Source: Lujinxingia litoralis (GTDB lineage: Bacteria; Myxococcota_A; Bradymonadia; Bradymonadales; Bradymonadaceae). Taken from it: 64,000 nt of DNA. The translations under genes were made by a program, and so were the position numbers. Below the pieces are notes generated by a model. That model was not told the DNA's origin, made no database searches, and saw nothing but the letters and a program-made list of their open reading frames with translations. Positions 1-8,588 of this stretch are shown here, piece by piece; the stretch's first letter is position 1; each line of letters opens with the position of its first letter. The stretch is taken from positions 310,001 to 374,000 of the forward strand of contig NZ_QHKO01000001.1 in the NCBI RefSeq assembly GCF_003260125.1, written 5' to 3'.

Positions 1-366
1 CGGCGGCATCATCGTGACTCGCTCGCCCATATAGGCCCCGCGACGCACGGAGCTGCCGCCGGGAACCACCCGCACGCTGCGGCCCACCACATCCAGGCGC
101 TGAGCCGGGTAGGTATCCTTATCGCTAAACTGCAGGTCGGCCCCTCCCATCTCCACGTTCTTGCCCAGGCGAAAGCCCAGCAGAATCCCACGCTTGACCG
201 AGGGTTCCACCACCCAGCCTTGCGCGGTGGGATAGGCCGCGCGCACCTCTCCCTGTTCAAGGAGCTCCAAAAAGGCCTCAAAGTCGGCGCGGGCCTGGTC
301 ACCGAGCTGGTCCGCGGGACGTTCAAAGTGGGCATCGATCGCATCGAGCAGGTCGGGTCGTTTCAT
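1..366 (-). CDS. dapD: 2,3,4,5-tetrahydropyridine-2,6-dicarboxylate N-succinyltransferase (5' part)
   Basis: The N-terminal 122 residues of a DapD-type acyltransferase; the gene runs off the left edge, so the C-terminus is missing. DapD succinylates tetrahydrodipicolinate in the cytoplasm, a step of lysine and diaminopimelate synthesis. Visible family stretches are VRAAYPTAQGWVVEPSVK, the start of the substrate-binding core, and RVVPGGSSVRRGAYMGERV, the beginning of the left-handed beta-helix. The ATG at 366-364 gives an N-terminus of normal form. It follows secG on the same strand with a 144-bp gap that holds a hairpin. Identification rests on recognised family sequence; only the truncation limits it. 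Confidence 0.85.
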   Translation of the reverse strand, partial: MKRPDLLDAIDAHFERPADQLGDQARADFEAFLELLEQGEVRAAYPTAQGWVVEPSVKRGILLGFRLGKNVEMGGADLQFSDKDTYPAQRLDVVGRSVRVVPGGSSVRRGAYMGERVTMMPP

Positions 367-417
367 CGGTCGGTCCTCCAGATTTCGGCCAAAAGCATGC
401 GTACCAGAACGCGCAAA

Positions 418-460
418 GGCCACAGTCGCCCGCGTGAAATTCGCGTCTTCGACTGTGGCC
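418..460 (-). terminator. Hairpin between secG and dapD
   Basis: An 11-bp perfect inverted repeat, GGCCACAGTCG at 418-428 and CGACTGTGGCC at 450-460, with a smaller CGCG/CGCG repeat inside the loop. Read on the minus strand it lies after secG and before dapD and is followed only by a short T run. It may be a weak terminator of secG or a leader structure of dapD; the sequence does not decide. Confidence 0.45.
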
Positions 461-510
461 TCGGCATCATAAGTCTCTCCGCGGCGTGGGCCACCGGAGC
501 GAATTGAATG

Positions 511-939
511 TCAGGGGGCCTCTTCGGCCGGGGCGCTCTCTTGAGCGGGCGCAGCTTCTTCCGCCTCGGGCGACTCTTCCACCGGGGCGGCCTCTTCGAC
601 AGGAGCCACCGGCGCTGCCGCGCTACCGCCTTCTTCGATCACCTGCTCAACCTGCGACTCCACCGGCGTACCGGCGGTCTGGCTGAGGTCAAGCGCCGAC
701 TGCGGGCGGCTCGAGTACCAGGCCAGGGCCATGCTGGTCACAAAGAAGGTCGCTCCCAGCGCCACAGTCAGCTTACCCAAAAAGGTCGCCGCACCGCGTC
801 CACCGAAGATCTGCTGACCGACCGCCGCCGCGCCTCCAAACCCCGAGCCCATGCCACCGCCCTTGCCCGACTGGAGCAAGATAACGACGACCATGATAAA
901 ACTGACGATGATATGGATGACGAGCAATAAGGTTTGCAT
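511..939 (-). CDS. secG: Preprotein translocase subunit SecG
   Basis: A small inner-membrane subunit of the SecYEG protein-export channel. The first 75 residues carry the SecG pattern: a membrane helix (LLLVIHIIVSFIMVVVILLQ), the conserved cytoplasmic loop LLQSGKGGGMGSGFGG, and a second helix after GRGAATFLGKLT. The remaining 65 residues are an acidic Ala/Pro/Glu-rich tail that is not needed for the family and varies in length between species. The total of 142 aa is a little longer than E. coli SecG because of this tail. The ATG at 939-937 starts directly at the first helix. Confidence 0.93.
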   Translation of the reverse strand: MQTLLLVIHIIVSFIMVVVILLQSGKGGGMGSGFGGAAAVGQQIFGGRGAATFLGKLTVALGATFFVTSMALAWYSSRPQSALDLSQTAGTPVESQVEQVIEEGGSAAAPVAPVEEAAPVEESPEAEEAAPAQESAPAEEAP

Positions 940-1095
940 GATAGTTTCAAACCGACAGGGGTTGGATTTTTGCGCGTTTGATCTTTACTTGTCTGCGGGC
1001 CGTGAAGCGCACGGTGTGTGCGCGCTAATAAATTTGCGGCCTCAAAGCCGAAAGGTCATACCCTAGCACCGAACCGAACGCAAGCGACGAGACCT

Positions 1096-2718
1096 ATGAG
1101 TGATCCTCGCCAGAACGCCGGGCTGCCCTGGCCCGAGCTTATCGAACGCCTTGAACGCTCCCAGGCCCGCCTGGAATCCGCCCACGCGGACTACATGGAG
1201 GCGGCCGCGCAGAGCCAGCGCGCGCTGAGCCAGGTGCTCAGCTCACATCGTGACCTGGTCGACACGATTCGCGAGTTGGCCCAACGCACCGAACCCACCG
1301 CGCCCCGGGCCACGGCCAACGTGGAGCCCGGAGCTTCTGGGGCCGAGGTTTCGCCACATGCGACGACCCGCGAGAAGCAAGAAGCGCGCGCATCCACCGC
1401 GCATTCCCCACAACCTCCGCAGCTCCCTGACACGCAGCTTCCCGCGCGCGTGAGCAGCGAGCCCTCACCGGCACGGCACATCACCACGCCGGCGCTGGTT
1501 GAGGTCAACGCCCCACGCACTGCGCTCCCGGCCCTTAAACCGGGCCAGCGCGTCCTGCTGACCAACGACGGCTTCGGGGTCGCGCCGGTGCTCGCCGAAG
1601 TCCTCAACGCGCGCGGGGTGCGCGCCCGAGTCGAAGGGCGCCGACCCGCACTCAATACCCCCACCGATGTGGTGATTTTTCTGGGAAGCCTGCGCGCGCC
1701 GGCCCATCTGGACGACGCGATGAGCGTGGTTGAAGACGCCCTGGTGACCGCCGAGCGCTTCTCTACCCGGCTGATGCAACCGGGGGCGGGGTTTGTGGCA
1801 GTGCTCGACTCCGCCGGAGCCTTTGGCCTGGCGCCCTTCGATCCGGTAGTCGCTCCCTACGGCGCGATGGTCGGTCTGGTACGCGCCCTTCGCCACCGTC
1901 ACCGGGGAGCCCATATCAAAGTCATCGATCTCGACGCCGAGGGGCTCGACACCAGGACGATCGCCCAGACATTAGCCGACGAACTCTTCGAAGGGGGCGA
2001 ACGCACCCCGGTGGCCCTGGACGCAAACCGACGCCAGGAGGTGCGCTGGGAAGCCTTCGACCGCCGCACCACACCGGCCTCCTGGCTGGACGAGGAGCAG
2101 GCCCCGCTGATCTACGTACCCTCCCCAACGGCGGTGCTGGCCACCGCGGTGGAACGCCTGGCCATCGCCCATGAGCTGCCGGTGGCGATCCTCAACCGCC
2201 CCGGAGTCTCCTCCCAGCTGGCACGCCGCATGGCCGAACGCGGCGTTGCGCTGCGCAGCGCCGACTACGATCTGGAGCGCCTCTTTCCCACCATGGACTT
2301 CCTCGACGCCCTGCGCGCCGACCACGGTCCGATCGCCGCAATCGTTGCCGAGCCCTTCCCGGCTCGCCGTCCCGATGATGTGCTACGCTGGGACGCCACT
2401 CGCCCGGCCCTCGACGAGTTTAACGCCCTGCTCGCCATGACCATCAACGATCCCCTCAACCTGCTGGCCGTGGGGCTGGGGCCCGGCACCCCACCGATCG
2501 TGGCCTCGGCCATGCGTTACTTCGCTCGCGCCGAGAGTCTGCGCCGCAATGAACGCCTTCGGGTCCGCCTGGTTCACCTCGACGGCGCCGGTGCCCCCAC
2601 ACGGGGGGATCTGGGTCCCCGCGATTTCGCCCTGACCGAACTCCTCTCCGCCGATGCCCCCTCTACAGCGGAGGTACGCTTTGAGCGCTCCTCCCCCCGC
2701 CCGCCCGTCAAATCCTAG
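1096..2718 (+). CDS. Ketoreductase-like Rossmann protein (PUFA/polyketide synthase type)
   Basis: A 540-aa cytoplasmic protein. Residues 1-60 form an Ala/Gln-rich helical region, 65-150 are low-complexity, and about 155-540 resemble the tandem Rossmann halves of a modular-synthase ketoreductase. Visible are PGQRVLLTNDGFG, which resembles a degenerate nucleotide-binding loop, PTDVVIFLGSLRAP, and AVLDSAGAFG followed by a YGAMVGLVRAL segment. I do not see a clean GxGxxG, so it may be catalytically reduced. No ketosynthase, acyltransferase or carrier domain accompanies it. The ATG at 1096 was preferred to the upstream in-frame start at 1018 because the earlier residues look non-coding. Its stop overlaps the stop of the convergent gene. 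Function is not established. Confidence 0.5.
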   Translation: MSDPRQNAGLPWPELIERLERSQARLESAHADYMEAAAQSQRALSQVLSSHRDLVDTIRELAQRTEPTAPRATANVEPGASGAEVSPHATTREKQEARASTAHSPQPPQLPDTQLPARVSSEPSPARHITTPALVEVNAPRTALPALKPGQRVLLTNDGFGVAPVLAEVLNARGVRARVEGRRPALNTPTDVVIFLGSLRAPAHLDDAMSVVEDALVTAERFSTRLMQPGAGFVAVLDSAGAFGLAPFDPVVAPYGAMVGLVRALRHRHRGAHIKVIDLDAEGLDTRTIAQTLADELFEGGERTPVALDANRRQEVRWEAFDRRTTPASWLDEEQAPLIYVPSPTAVLATAVERLAIAHELPVAILNRPGVSSQLARRMAERGVALRSADYDLERLFPTMDFLDALRADHGPIAAIVAEPFPARRPDDVLRWDATRPALDEFNALLAMTINDPLNLLAVGLGPGTPPIVASAMRYFARAESLRRNERLRVRLVHLDGAGAPTRGDLGPRDFALTELLSADAPSTAEVRFERSSPRPPVKS

Positions 2719-3539
2719 GGCATACGAGGAACCACCACTTCCAGACGTGTGGGGTTGTCCGTATAACCGGAACTGCGCCGAAGTTCGCGCAGCCACAGGC
2801 ACCCCGGATCGCTCTCGCCATCTTCTCCATCGGGGCATACGATCTCGACCCGCGGAACGTCTTCCAGGCGCCGGCCGCTCTCGCCGGCCCGGCGCACCCA
2901 GATCTGGTAGAGGCCATCGGCCGATTGGTACACCGTATACGCCGGGGAGACTGCCGGCAGGCGCTGCACATCGGTCCCAAAAAGCCCCGGTCCGCCCAGG
3001 CGAGCAACGCCTCCTTTCAGGGGCGTGCCCGCAGCGGGCTCAATTCGGATGCGCGCATCGGCCTGAACCTCCACCTCGAGCGCCTGGCCACCTTCGCGTT
3101 CCAGACGATGACGCCCCTCGGGCAGGCGAATCTCCTGTCCGCAACCCACGACAAACGCACCGTTGACCCGTACGGCTTCTCCCCGGGGCGCACACGTCAG
3201 CGCCACGACACCGCTGCGCGCACAGCGCTTCAACTCCGGCGCTCCGCCCGACCCATGGCGCTCCCCGTAGAGCACCAGCTGCCGACTGGCCGCCTCACAA
3301 TGCCCCATCGCATCGTAGGCCTCGATCACCTGCGCGAGCATCCCGGCCTCCCCGGCCATCCCGTAGGCACGATGCAGCTCGACCACCGCCTCCGCGTAAC
3401 GCCCCTCGGCCAGATGACGCAGCCCGTCACCGTAATGCACCCCGGCCTCGACCGCGTTCTGCGCCAGCACCGGCGCCGCCCCCAGCACGACCGTCGCCCC
3501 CATCGCCAGCGCCCCGGCCACTCTCTTCCAACCACTCAT
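2715..3539 (-). CDS. Exported protein of unknown function (tetratricopeptide-like N-terminus)
   Basis: A 274-aa protein with a Sec-type signal peptide (VAGALAMGATVVLGAAPVLA) followed by a short helical stretch, DGLRHLAEGRYAEAVVELHR, that reads like one TPR-type hairpin tracking an accumulating load. The middle part has a PEGA-like beta segment (GEAVRVNGAFVVGCG ... LPEGRHRLER). The C-terminus has paired cysteines (VEIVCPDGE and DPGCLWLREL). It probably acts in the periplasm. The open frame continues far upstream, but the signal peptide fixes the ATG at 3539. No family name can be given with confidence. Confidence 0.75.
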   Translation of the reverse strand: MSGWKRVAGALAMGATVVLGAAPVLAQNAVEAGVHYGDGLRHLAEGRYAEAVVELHRAYGMAGEAGMLAQVIEAYDAMGHCEAASRQLVLYGERHGSGGAPELKRCARSGVVALTCAPRGEAVRVNGAFVVGCGQEIRLPEGRHRLEREGGQALEVEVQADARIRIEPAAGTPLKGGVARLGGPGLFGTDVQRLPAVSPAYTVYQSADGLYQIWVRRAGESGRRLEDVPRVEIVCPDGEDGESDPGCLWLRELRRSSGYTDNPTRLEVVVPRMP

Positions 3540-3740
3540 GCCGACTCCTTGCACCATTGCGCTCACTTTACCCGCTGCAATCGGCGCGCACCTTAACACA
3601 GGCCCTATCCGCTCCCAACGCACACCACGCTTGCACCATAGTGCGCTTGTGCCTAAGTTGCCGCGCGTCTTATCGACGCCCACGCTTTTCACGTCGACCT
3701 TTTCTGCATCTTCGGCTGTCCGCCCCGCTTGAGGCTTCTT

Positions 3741-4367
3741 ATGTCCGCAAATCTGGCGTCCCTGATCCGCAGCGCGAACCCCCAGGCCTTCCACAACGCC
3801 CTGCGCGCCCGCTCCGAAAAAGACGCAGGGCCCATCTCGCTGGAAGGCCAGACCTTCCGCGAACTCACTCTGACAGGGTTCGACTTCTCCGATCTCGACC
3901 TGACCAACTGCGAGTTCGAAGCCTGCACGCTCAGCGAAGTGCGCTTCAAAGACACCATCCTCGACGGAGCCTTCTTCGACGGGGTCACCCTCCTGCACTG
4001 TCACTTTGACGGCGGCAGCTACGAGGGCTGGGCACTCGACGCCAGCACCCTGAGCCGGTGCTCCTTTGACCAGGTCGTCATCGGCGACAACGAGTGGACC
4101 GACTGCCGGCTCAACGAATGCGAACTCGAAGGGCTTGCCGCTCAAGGCTGGATGATGGAGCGCGTCACCTTCAAAGGCGGGCGCTGGAAAGACGTCTCGG
4201 TCGACGGTGGTGAGTGGTCCCATGTCACCCTGCGCGAGATTGTCGTGGATCAATCCACGATCACCGATGTCTCCGCGCGCAGCTGCTATTATGTGGAGAC
4301 CGCCCTGCGTGACTCTCCCCTGCCCGAAGGTTTTGTCGAGAAGAGCGGCCGACGCAAAGCCCTCTGA
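3741..4367 (+). CDS. Pentapeptide repeat protein
   Basis: A 208-aa protein made largely of five-residue repeats of the A(D/N)LXX type in divergent form, for example LTGFDFSDLDLTNCEFEACT and DGAFFDGVTLLHCHFDGG. Such repeats fold into a right-handed quadrilateral beta-helix. Some relatives mimic DNA and inhibit gyrase, but nothing here ties this one to that role. The ATG at 3741 is preceded by GAGG with 6-nt spacing, which decides against the upstream in-frame TTG at 3729. The gene is divergent from the exported protein at 3539 and ends before a bidirectional terminator. Confidence 0.8.
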   Translation: MSANLASLIRSANPQAFHNALRARSEKDAGPISLEGQTFRELTLTGFDFSDLDLTNCEFEACTLSEVRFKDTILDGAFFDGVTLLHCHFDGGSYEGWALDASTLSRCSFDQVVIGDNEWTDCRLNECELEGLAAQGWMMERVTFKGGRWKDVSVDGGEWSHVTLREIVVDQSTITDVSARSCYYVETALRDSPLPEGFVEKSGRRKAL

Positions 4368-4387
4368 GCCCCCGGCACACCTTCATC

Positions 4388-4429
4388 AAAAAAGGCCGCA
4401 TCTCCTTAGTAGAGAATGCGGCCTTTTTT
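4388..4429. terminator. Bidirectional intrinsic terminator
   Basis: A perfect 14-base inverted repeat (AAAAAAGGCCGCAT at 4388-4401, ATGCGGCCTTTTTT at 4416-4429). A T run follows the GC stem on both strands, so it can serve both the pentapeptide gene (ends 4367) and the KamE-like gene (ends 4454). Confidence 0.92.
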
Positions 4430-4453
4430 GTGTGACGCGCGTGGCTCCGAGTC

Positions 4454-5227
4454 TCAGGCCAGTCCCCGGGCTACGATCTCCTGAACGAAGTAGCTGGCCA
4501 CGTCCGGCGCGGTGGTCCCGGCCCCAAAACCCGCATCGTAGCCCAGCTCCAACGCCAGCTCGTGCGAGATACGCGGCCCCCCACACACCACCACCATCTT
4601 CTGACGCAGACCCTCGGCCTCCAACATATCGATGAGTTCGGCCAGGTTCTTAATGTGCACGTCTTTCTGCGTCACCACCTGGCTGACCAGCAATGCGTCG
4701 GCCTGCTTCTCAATGGCGTGCGCGATCAGATCTTCATTACGCACCTGCATCCCCAGGTTATACGCGTTGATCATCGGATAGCGCTCCAGGCCATAATCGC
4801 CGTTATAGCCCTTCATATTCATGATGGCATCGATCCCCACCGAGTGCGCATCGGTGCCGGTGCAAGCCCCCAGCACCGTGATCTTTCGCCCGATCTCCTC
4901 GCTGATGTAGGTGTTGATCGCATAGAAATCCATGCGCTCGCTCTCGACCTTCGCCACCTGAATCTGCGTAAAGTCGATCGCCTCCAGAAAACGCCCGTAC
5001 ACCAGAAAATAGGTATAGCCCTCGCCCAGGTCGTGCATGTGATAGACTTGGGGATCTTCCAGTCCCATCTTGCGCGCGACCATCCGGGCCGCCTCACGCG
5101 CCTCCTCACCACAGGGCACCGGCAGCGTAAAGCTCAGCTGCACCTGCCCGTCATCGAGGGTATCGCCGTAGGGCCGCACCCGACTTAAATCGGGCGGTGT
5201 CGCGCCCACGCGTCCTACTACTGCCAT
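4454..5227 (-). CDS. D-lysine 5,6-aminomutase beta-subunit-like, B12-binding protein (KamE family)
   Basis: A 257-aa protein matching the small subunit of adenosylcobalamin/PLP-dependent 5,6-aminomutases. Residues about 15-110 form the dimerisation part (YGDTLDDGQVQLSFTLPVP). About 112-255 form the cobalamin-binding domain with the DxHxxG motif (ACTGTDAHSVGIDAIMNMKG). His128 is the expected lower axial ligand. Lys139 lies 11 residues later, the same spacing as the PLP-binding lysine of the Clostridium enzyme. Start at 5227 is set by GGAGG five to six bases upstream. The large KamD subunit is not in the window, so the reaction it joins here is uncertain. It may be co-transcribed with the CYTH gene 75 bp upstream. 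Confidence 0.82.
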   Translation of the reverse strand: MAVVGRVGATPPDLSRVRPYGDTLDDGQVQLSFTLPVPCGEEAREAARMVARKMGLEDPQVYHMHDLGEGYTYFLVYGRFLEAIDFTQIQVAKVESERMDFYAINTYISEEIGRKITVLGACTGTDAHSVGIDAIMNMKGYNGDYGLERYPMINAYNLGMQVRNEDLIAHAIEKQADALLVSQVVTQKDVHIKNLAELIDMLEAEGLRQKMVVVCGGPRISHELALELGYDAGFGAGTTAPDVASYFVQEIVARGLA

Positions 5228-5302
5228 CTTCACCTCCGCGATCCGCGATCGCATCTTACTCGTGTGTTCGGCGGCGCCGCCGCGCCACCTGCCATCATCT
5301 CG

Positions 5303-5800
5303 TCACGCACCCTCGCCCGAAGCCTCTCCCTCGGACCAGCCCGAGTAGGGATGGGCGACCAACTGCGAGTTGTAATAGCGCGCTTGCCCCGAGACCTCTT
5401 CGCCCAGCCATTCCGGACGCTCAAAATCTTCATCCGGAGCGCTCAGCTCGATCTCGGCCACGATAAGCCCCTGGTTCTCACCAGAAAACTCATCGATCTC
5501 CCAGGTATGCCGGCCGACGACCACCCGGTGTCGCACTTTCTCCAGACGTCGTCCCTGGCAGAAGAGCCCCAGCATCTGGCGCGCTTCCGCCACCGGCACT
5601 TCATACTCGAACTCCGCCCGGGAGACGCCGTAGACCGGTCCTTTGAGCGTCAGATACGCCTGCTCCCCGGCCACCCGCACCCGCACGGTATGCTGCGGCG
5701 AGCTCGACACGTAGCCCTGAGCCATCGGCTGACTGTGGGTAGTCTGGGGGCGCCAGGCGTTGTTCTGGACCAGAAATTTACGCTCGATTTCAACACCCAC
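5303..5800 (-). CDS. CYTH domain protein (triphosphate tunnel family)
   Basis: A 165-aa single-domain protein of the CYTH superfamily, which binds triphosphates and divalent metal in a beta-barrel tunnel. The signature ExExK is present at the very N-terminus (VEIERKFLV). Further strands carry the basic and acidic residues expected (TVRVRVAGEQAYLTLKG, AEFEYEVP, WEIDEF, LIVAEIEL). Members are inorganic triphosphatases, thiamine triphosphatases or class IV adenylate cyclases; short bacterial members like this most often hydrolyse tripolyphosphate, but the substrate is not readable here. It starts with GTG at 5800. Confidence 0.85.
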   Translation of the reverse strand: MGVEIERKFLVQNNAWRPQTTHSQPMAQGYVSSSPQHTVRVRVAGEQAYLTLKGPVYGVSRAEFEYEVPVAEARQMLGLFCQGRRLEKVRHRVVVGRHTWEIDEFSGENQGLIVAEIELSAPDEDFERPEWLGEEVSGQARYYNSQLVAHPYSGWSEGEASGEGA

Positions 5801-5973
5801 GCCTTGCCCTCACACGTCTTGCCGACACCACCGAGGTGCGCACCTTGCTTTCACGCAATCAACCGCACCTTATGCGGACGGCTGACCAGCCCTCGTATAC
5901 AGCGCCAAGCTGGCATGGCCCACGGGCCTCGTCAACGACCGCACCATCGTTCCTTCCCCCCGAGAGCACCGGC

Positions 5974-6858
5974 ATGCCCAAGCGCCCCGCCGCCCCCGAA
6001 GCCCTGCGCCAACTTCATCGCGCCCTGCTCGAAGACGACCACCACTGGCCCATCCCACGCCCGGACCACCCCCTGGTCCGTCCCGAACAACGCGTACTCG
6101 CCCGCGAACAATGGAAAAAGCGCGTCACTGCCACCCGCATCACCGTCGAACGCCTGGTCGGATGGTTGGCCAACCTCACCCGCAGCGGTGCACCGATCGA
6201 AGCCTTCAGTCCGGCGATCTTCTGCGTCGATGAACTCAACCGCCACCTTTATCTCTGCCTGCACATCCTCGACGCTCTCAACGCCGAGCCGGCCTCTTAT
6301 TCTCAGCCCCTCTTGAGCACAAACGCCGACAACGAAACGCTGCTCGACCAGGGTGTCGAACTCTTTGCCTTTAATCTCACGCTCTCCCGAGCCACCTATC
6401 TGGGATTGAGCGCGGTCAGCTCCGATCGCGCCATCATCTCCATCTGCGACACCATCGAGCGCAGCCTCACCGAGGTTCTCGACGCCGGGCGCACCCTGCT
6501 TGACTGGCTATACTCCCAGAACACGCCCCACTTAAAACGCCGCGCCCGGGCCCGCACGCCCTCCTTACTCCACGCCTACGAGCGCCTCTTCGGAGCCGGA
6601 CCCGACACCCTGGATCAGCTCGCCGGACACGAAGTCACCGTCGACACCGAAGCCGGCAATCTGGGCACCCTCCGGCCCCCACAGCTCGCCGCGATCTACT
6701 ACCACACCGTCGATCAGGAACTCTTTCCCTGGCTCGACCATCTCGGACTTCGCAGCGACGAGGCCTGGCGAGTTCACTACGAAGTAGCTCCCGATAACGA
6801 AGGCCCTCCGGCCTGCGTCGCGGCCGTCGGCACCGATACCCTCCAGCGCCTCCACTGA
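5974..6858 (+). CDS. Hypothetical protein, mostly helical
   Basis: A 294-aa protein that I do not recognise. It has no signal peptide or clear membrane segment and looks largely alpha-helical, with a central stretch (LLDQGVELFAFNLTLSRATY) that is moderately hydrophobic. His/Trp-rich patches occur near the N-terminus (DDHHWPIPRPDH). The ATG at 5974 was chosen because the 46 in-frame residues before it look like untranslated sequence; the ribosome-binding site is weak and the start could lie at 5872. It stands alone between genes on different strands. Confidence 0.6.
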   Translation: MPKRPAAPEALRQLHRALLEDDHHWPIPRPDHPLVRPEQRVLAREQWKKRVTATRITVERLVGWLANLTRSGAPIEAFSPAIFCVDELNRHLYLCLHILDALNAEPASYSQPLLSTNADNETLLDQGVELFAFNLTLSRATYLGLSAVSSDRAIISICDTIERSLTEVLDAGRTLLDWLYSQNTPHLKRRARARTPSLLHAYERLFGAGPDTLDQLAGHEVTVDTEAGNLGTLRPPQLAAIYYHTVDQELFPWLDHLGLRSDEAWRVHYEVAPDNEGPPACVAAVGTDTLQRLH

Positions 6859-7003
6859 CCTGGATAACCCGGACACGGGCGACCTGAAAAACGCAACATT
6901 CCGTTAGCTTTCAAATGTTCTTCATTTTCCCTACATTGTCCGACTCTTCTCCCCCGGTACTTGTCCACCGGCCGCTACTTACGATTCTCGAAGTGAGCTT
7001 TTC

Positions 7004-8533
7004 ATGCGTCGTCCTCCTTTTCTCGTTGCCTTCTCGGGCCTGCTTCTGGCCGCGCTCGCGCCAGCCTGCTCCGGCCCCACCGACCAGACGCCTGAAGAGC
7101 CGATCATCGTCATCGAAGATGACCCCGTGAAAGACACCGATGCCGATGCCGGTGCCGACGCCACCCCCGATACCGATACCACCCCGCCCCCTTCCGGAGA
7201 GGTCGACGGAGAGGCCTGCCAGAGCGATCGCGACTGCCGCAGCGGCTTCTGCGCTCCCGAGCCCGACTGGCCCGGCGGCTACTGCACCACCATCGATTGC
7301 AACTCCCGCGCCGATTGCCAGAGCGATGGCCAGAACAACGCCTGTTTGCTGCCAGGCCGCGGCTCCAACTTCTGTGTGCGCATGTGCACCTCCACCAGCG
7401 AGTGCCGTGAAGGCTACATCTGCATGGGCATCAGCAACAGCGAGGGCTACTGCGCTCCCAACCCCGCGCCCCCCTTCGATGGCATGGGTGAGGACTTCCC
7501 CTTTGAGGTCACCTGTACCCCGGCGCCCGAGGGCCGCGCCGATCTCCGCTTCAACGTCTCCGAGGGGCTGCACTCCTTCACCGTGGTCCCCTTTGTGGAG
7601 TCCGGCTACCGCCTGGGCCCCAACTCGGTGACCGCCAACGAAGACGGCACCTCCTTTAACCTGCGCCAGGGCAACTCGTTTCAGGCCGCCGGTGCACAGC
7701 TCTTCGGGTTCATCAACCCCACCATTATCCCGGCCGTCCCTCAGGACGTCAGCAAAGTGCGTTCCGGTGAACACACCTACCGCCTGGCCACCAACGCCGG
7801 CGAAATCTGCCACTACGTGCTGGAGCGTCCCACCCGCGGCAACACCATCGACCTGAACATCTACCTGGTCGGTCTGGGCGGCAAAGGCCTCACCGCCCAC
7901 AACGCCCACAACCATAACGACCTCCAGGAGGTCCTCGGACACGTCGAAGACACCTACAGTCAGGCGGGTATCACCCTGGGCCAGGTGCGCTACTTCGCCG
8001 TCGATGCGGAATCGGAAGCCGCCTACCAGGTCGTGCGCAGCGAAACCGATGTGGCGCGGCTGGCCATGCTCACCGAACCTCCCGGCACTGACGCCGACAG
8101 CGTGCTCAGCGCCAATCTCATTCTGGTCAAGAGTTTCAGCTTCACCGGCGCGGAAGGCGTCCTGGGTATCTCCATGGGCATCCCGGGCGCCCCGGCCTTG
8201 CACGGCTCCGGAATCAGCGGCGTGGCACTGACCGGCGCCTACATCGGCACCGAGAGCAGCTGGGGCTCCAATCCCCTGGATGGCAACGAATTCACCGCCT
8301 CGATCATCGCCCACGAACTCGGTCACTTCCTGGGACTCTTCCACACCACCGAGACCACCGGCAGCTCCTTCGATCCTCTGGCCGACACCGAGCGTTGCAC
8401 CGACCTGGGCAGCTCCAACCCGACGTACTGCCCGGACTGGGGCAACATGATGTTCCCCCTGGCCGATGTCCGAAACACCGAAATCTCGGCCGGCCAGGCT
8501 CACACCATGGGCGTGAACCCCCTGATCAAGTAA
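7004..8533 (+). CDS. Metzincin-like zinc protease lipoprotein
   Basis: A 509-aa lipoprotein: an N-terminal signal with lipobox (LAALAPAC, Cys22), then an Asp/Thr/Pro linker, then two or three short Cys-rich modules (CQSDRDCRSGFC, CTSTSECREGYIC), then a large domain ending in a zinc protease core. The metzincin signature HELGHFLGLFH (His437, Glu438, His441, His447) is complete, and NMM at 481-483 is placed where the Met-turn is expected. This is consistent with a cell-surface endopeptidase of the M12/M43-like group. Cys-rich modules plus metalloprotease are common in secreted myxobacterial enzymes. The substrate is unknown. Confidence 0.82.
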   Translation: MRRPPFLVAFSGLLLAALAPACSGPTDQTPEEPIIVIEDDPVKDTDADAGADATPDTDTTPPPSGEVDGEACQSDRDCRSGFCAPEPDWPGGYCTTIDCNSRADCQSDGQNNACLLPGRGSNFCVRMCTSTSECREGYICMGISNSEGYCAPNPAPPFDGMGEDFPFEVTCTPAPEGRADLRFNVSEGLHSFTVVPFVESGYRLGPNSVTANEDGTSFNLRQGNSFQAAGAQLFGFINPTIIPAVPQDVSKVRSGEHTYRLATNAGEICHYVLERPTRGNTIDLNIYLVGLGGKGLTAHNAHNHNDLQEVLGHVEDTYSQAGITLGQVRYFAVDAESEAAYQVVRSETDVARLAMLTEPPGTDADSVLSANLILVKSFSFTGAEGVLGISMGIPGAPALHGSGISGVALTGAYIGTESSWGSNPLDGNEFTASIIAHELGHFLGLFHTTETTGSSFDPLADTERCTDLGSSNPTYCPDWGNMMFPLADVRNTEISAGQAHTMGVNPLIK

Positions 8534-8588
8534 GTCTGCTGACCTCTCGCCACCCTTTTTGCATCACCTTTTTGCCCCAAGAGATCGT

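Noticed and set aside
2715..4253. One long 512-aa minus-strand gene
   Set aside because: The part upstream of 3539 runs antisense to the pentapeptide gene; a signal peptide and promoter-like gap put the true start at 3539.
6911..8503. Minus-strand 530-aa frame
   Set aside because: Antisense to the metalloprotease gene, whose HELGH motif and lipobox show the coding strand.
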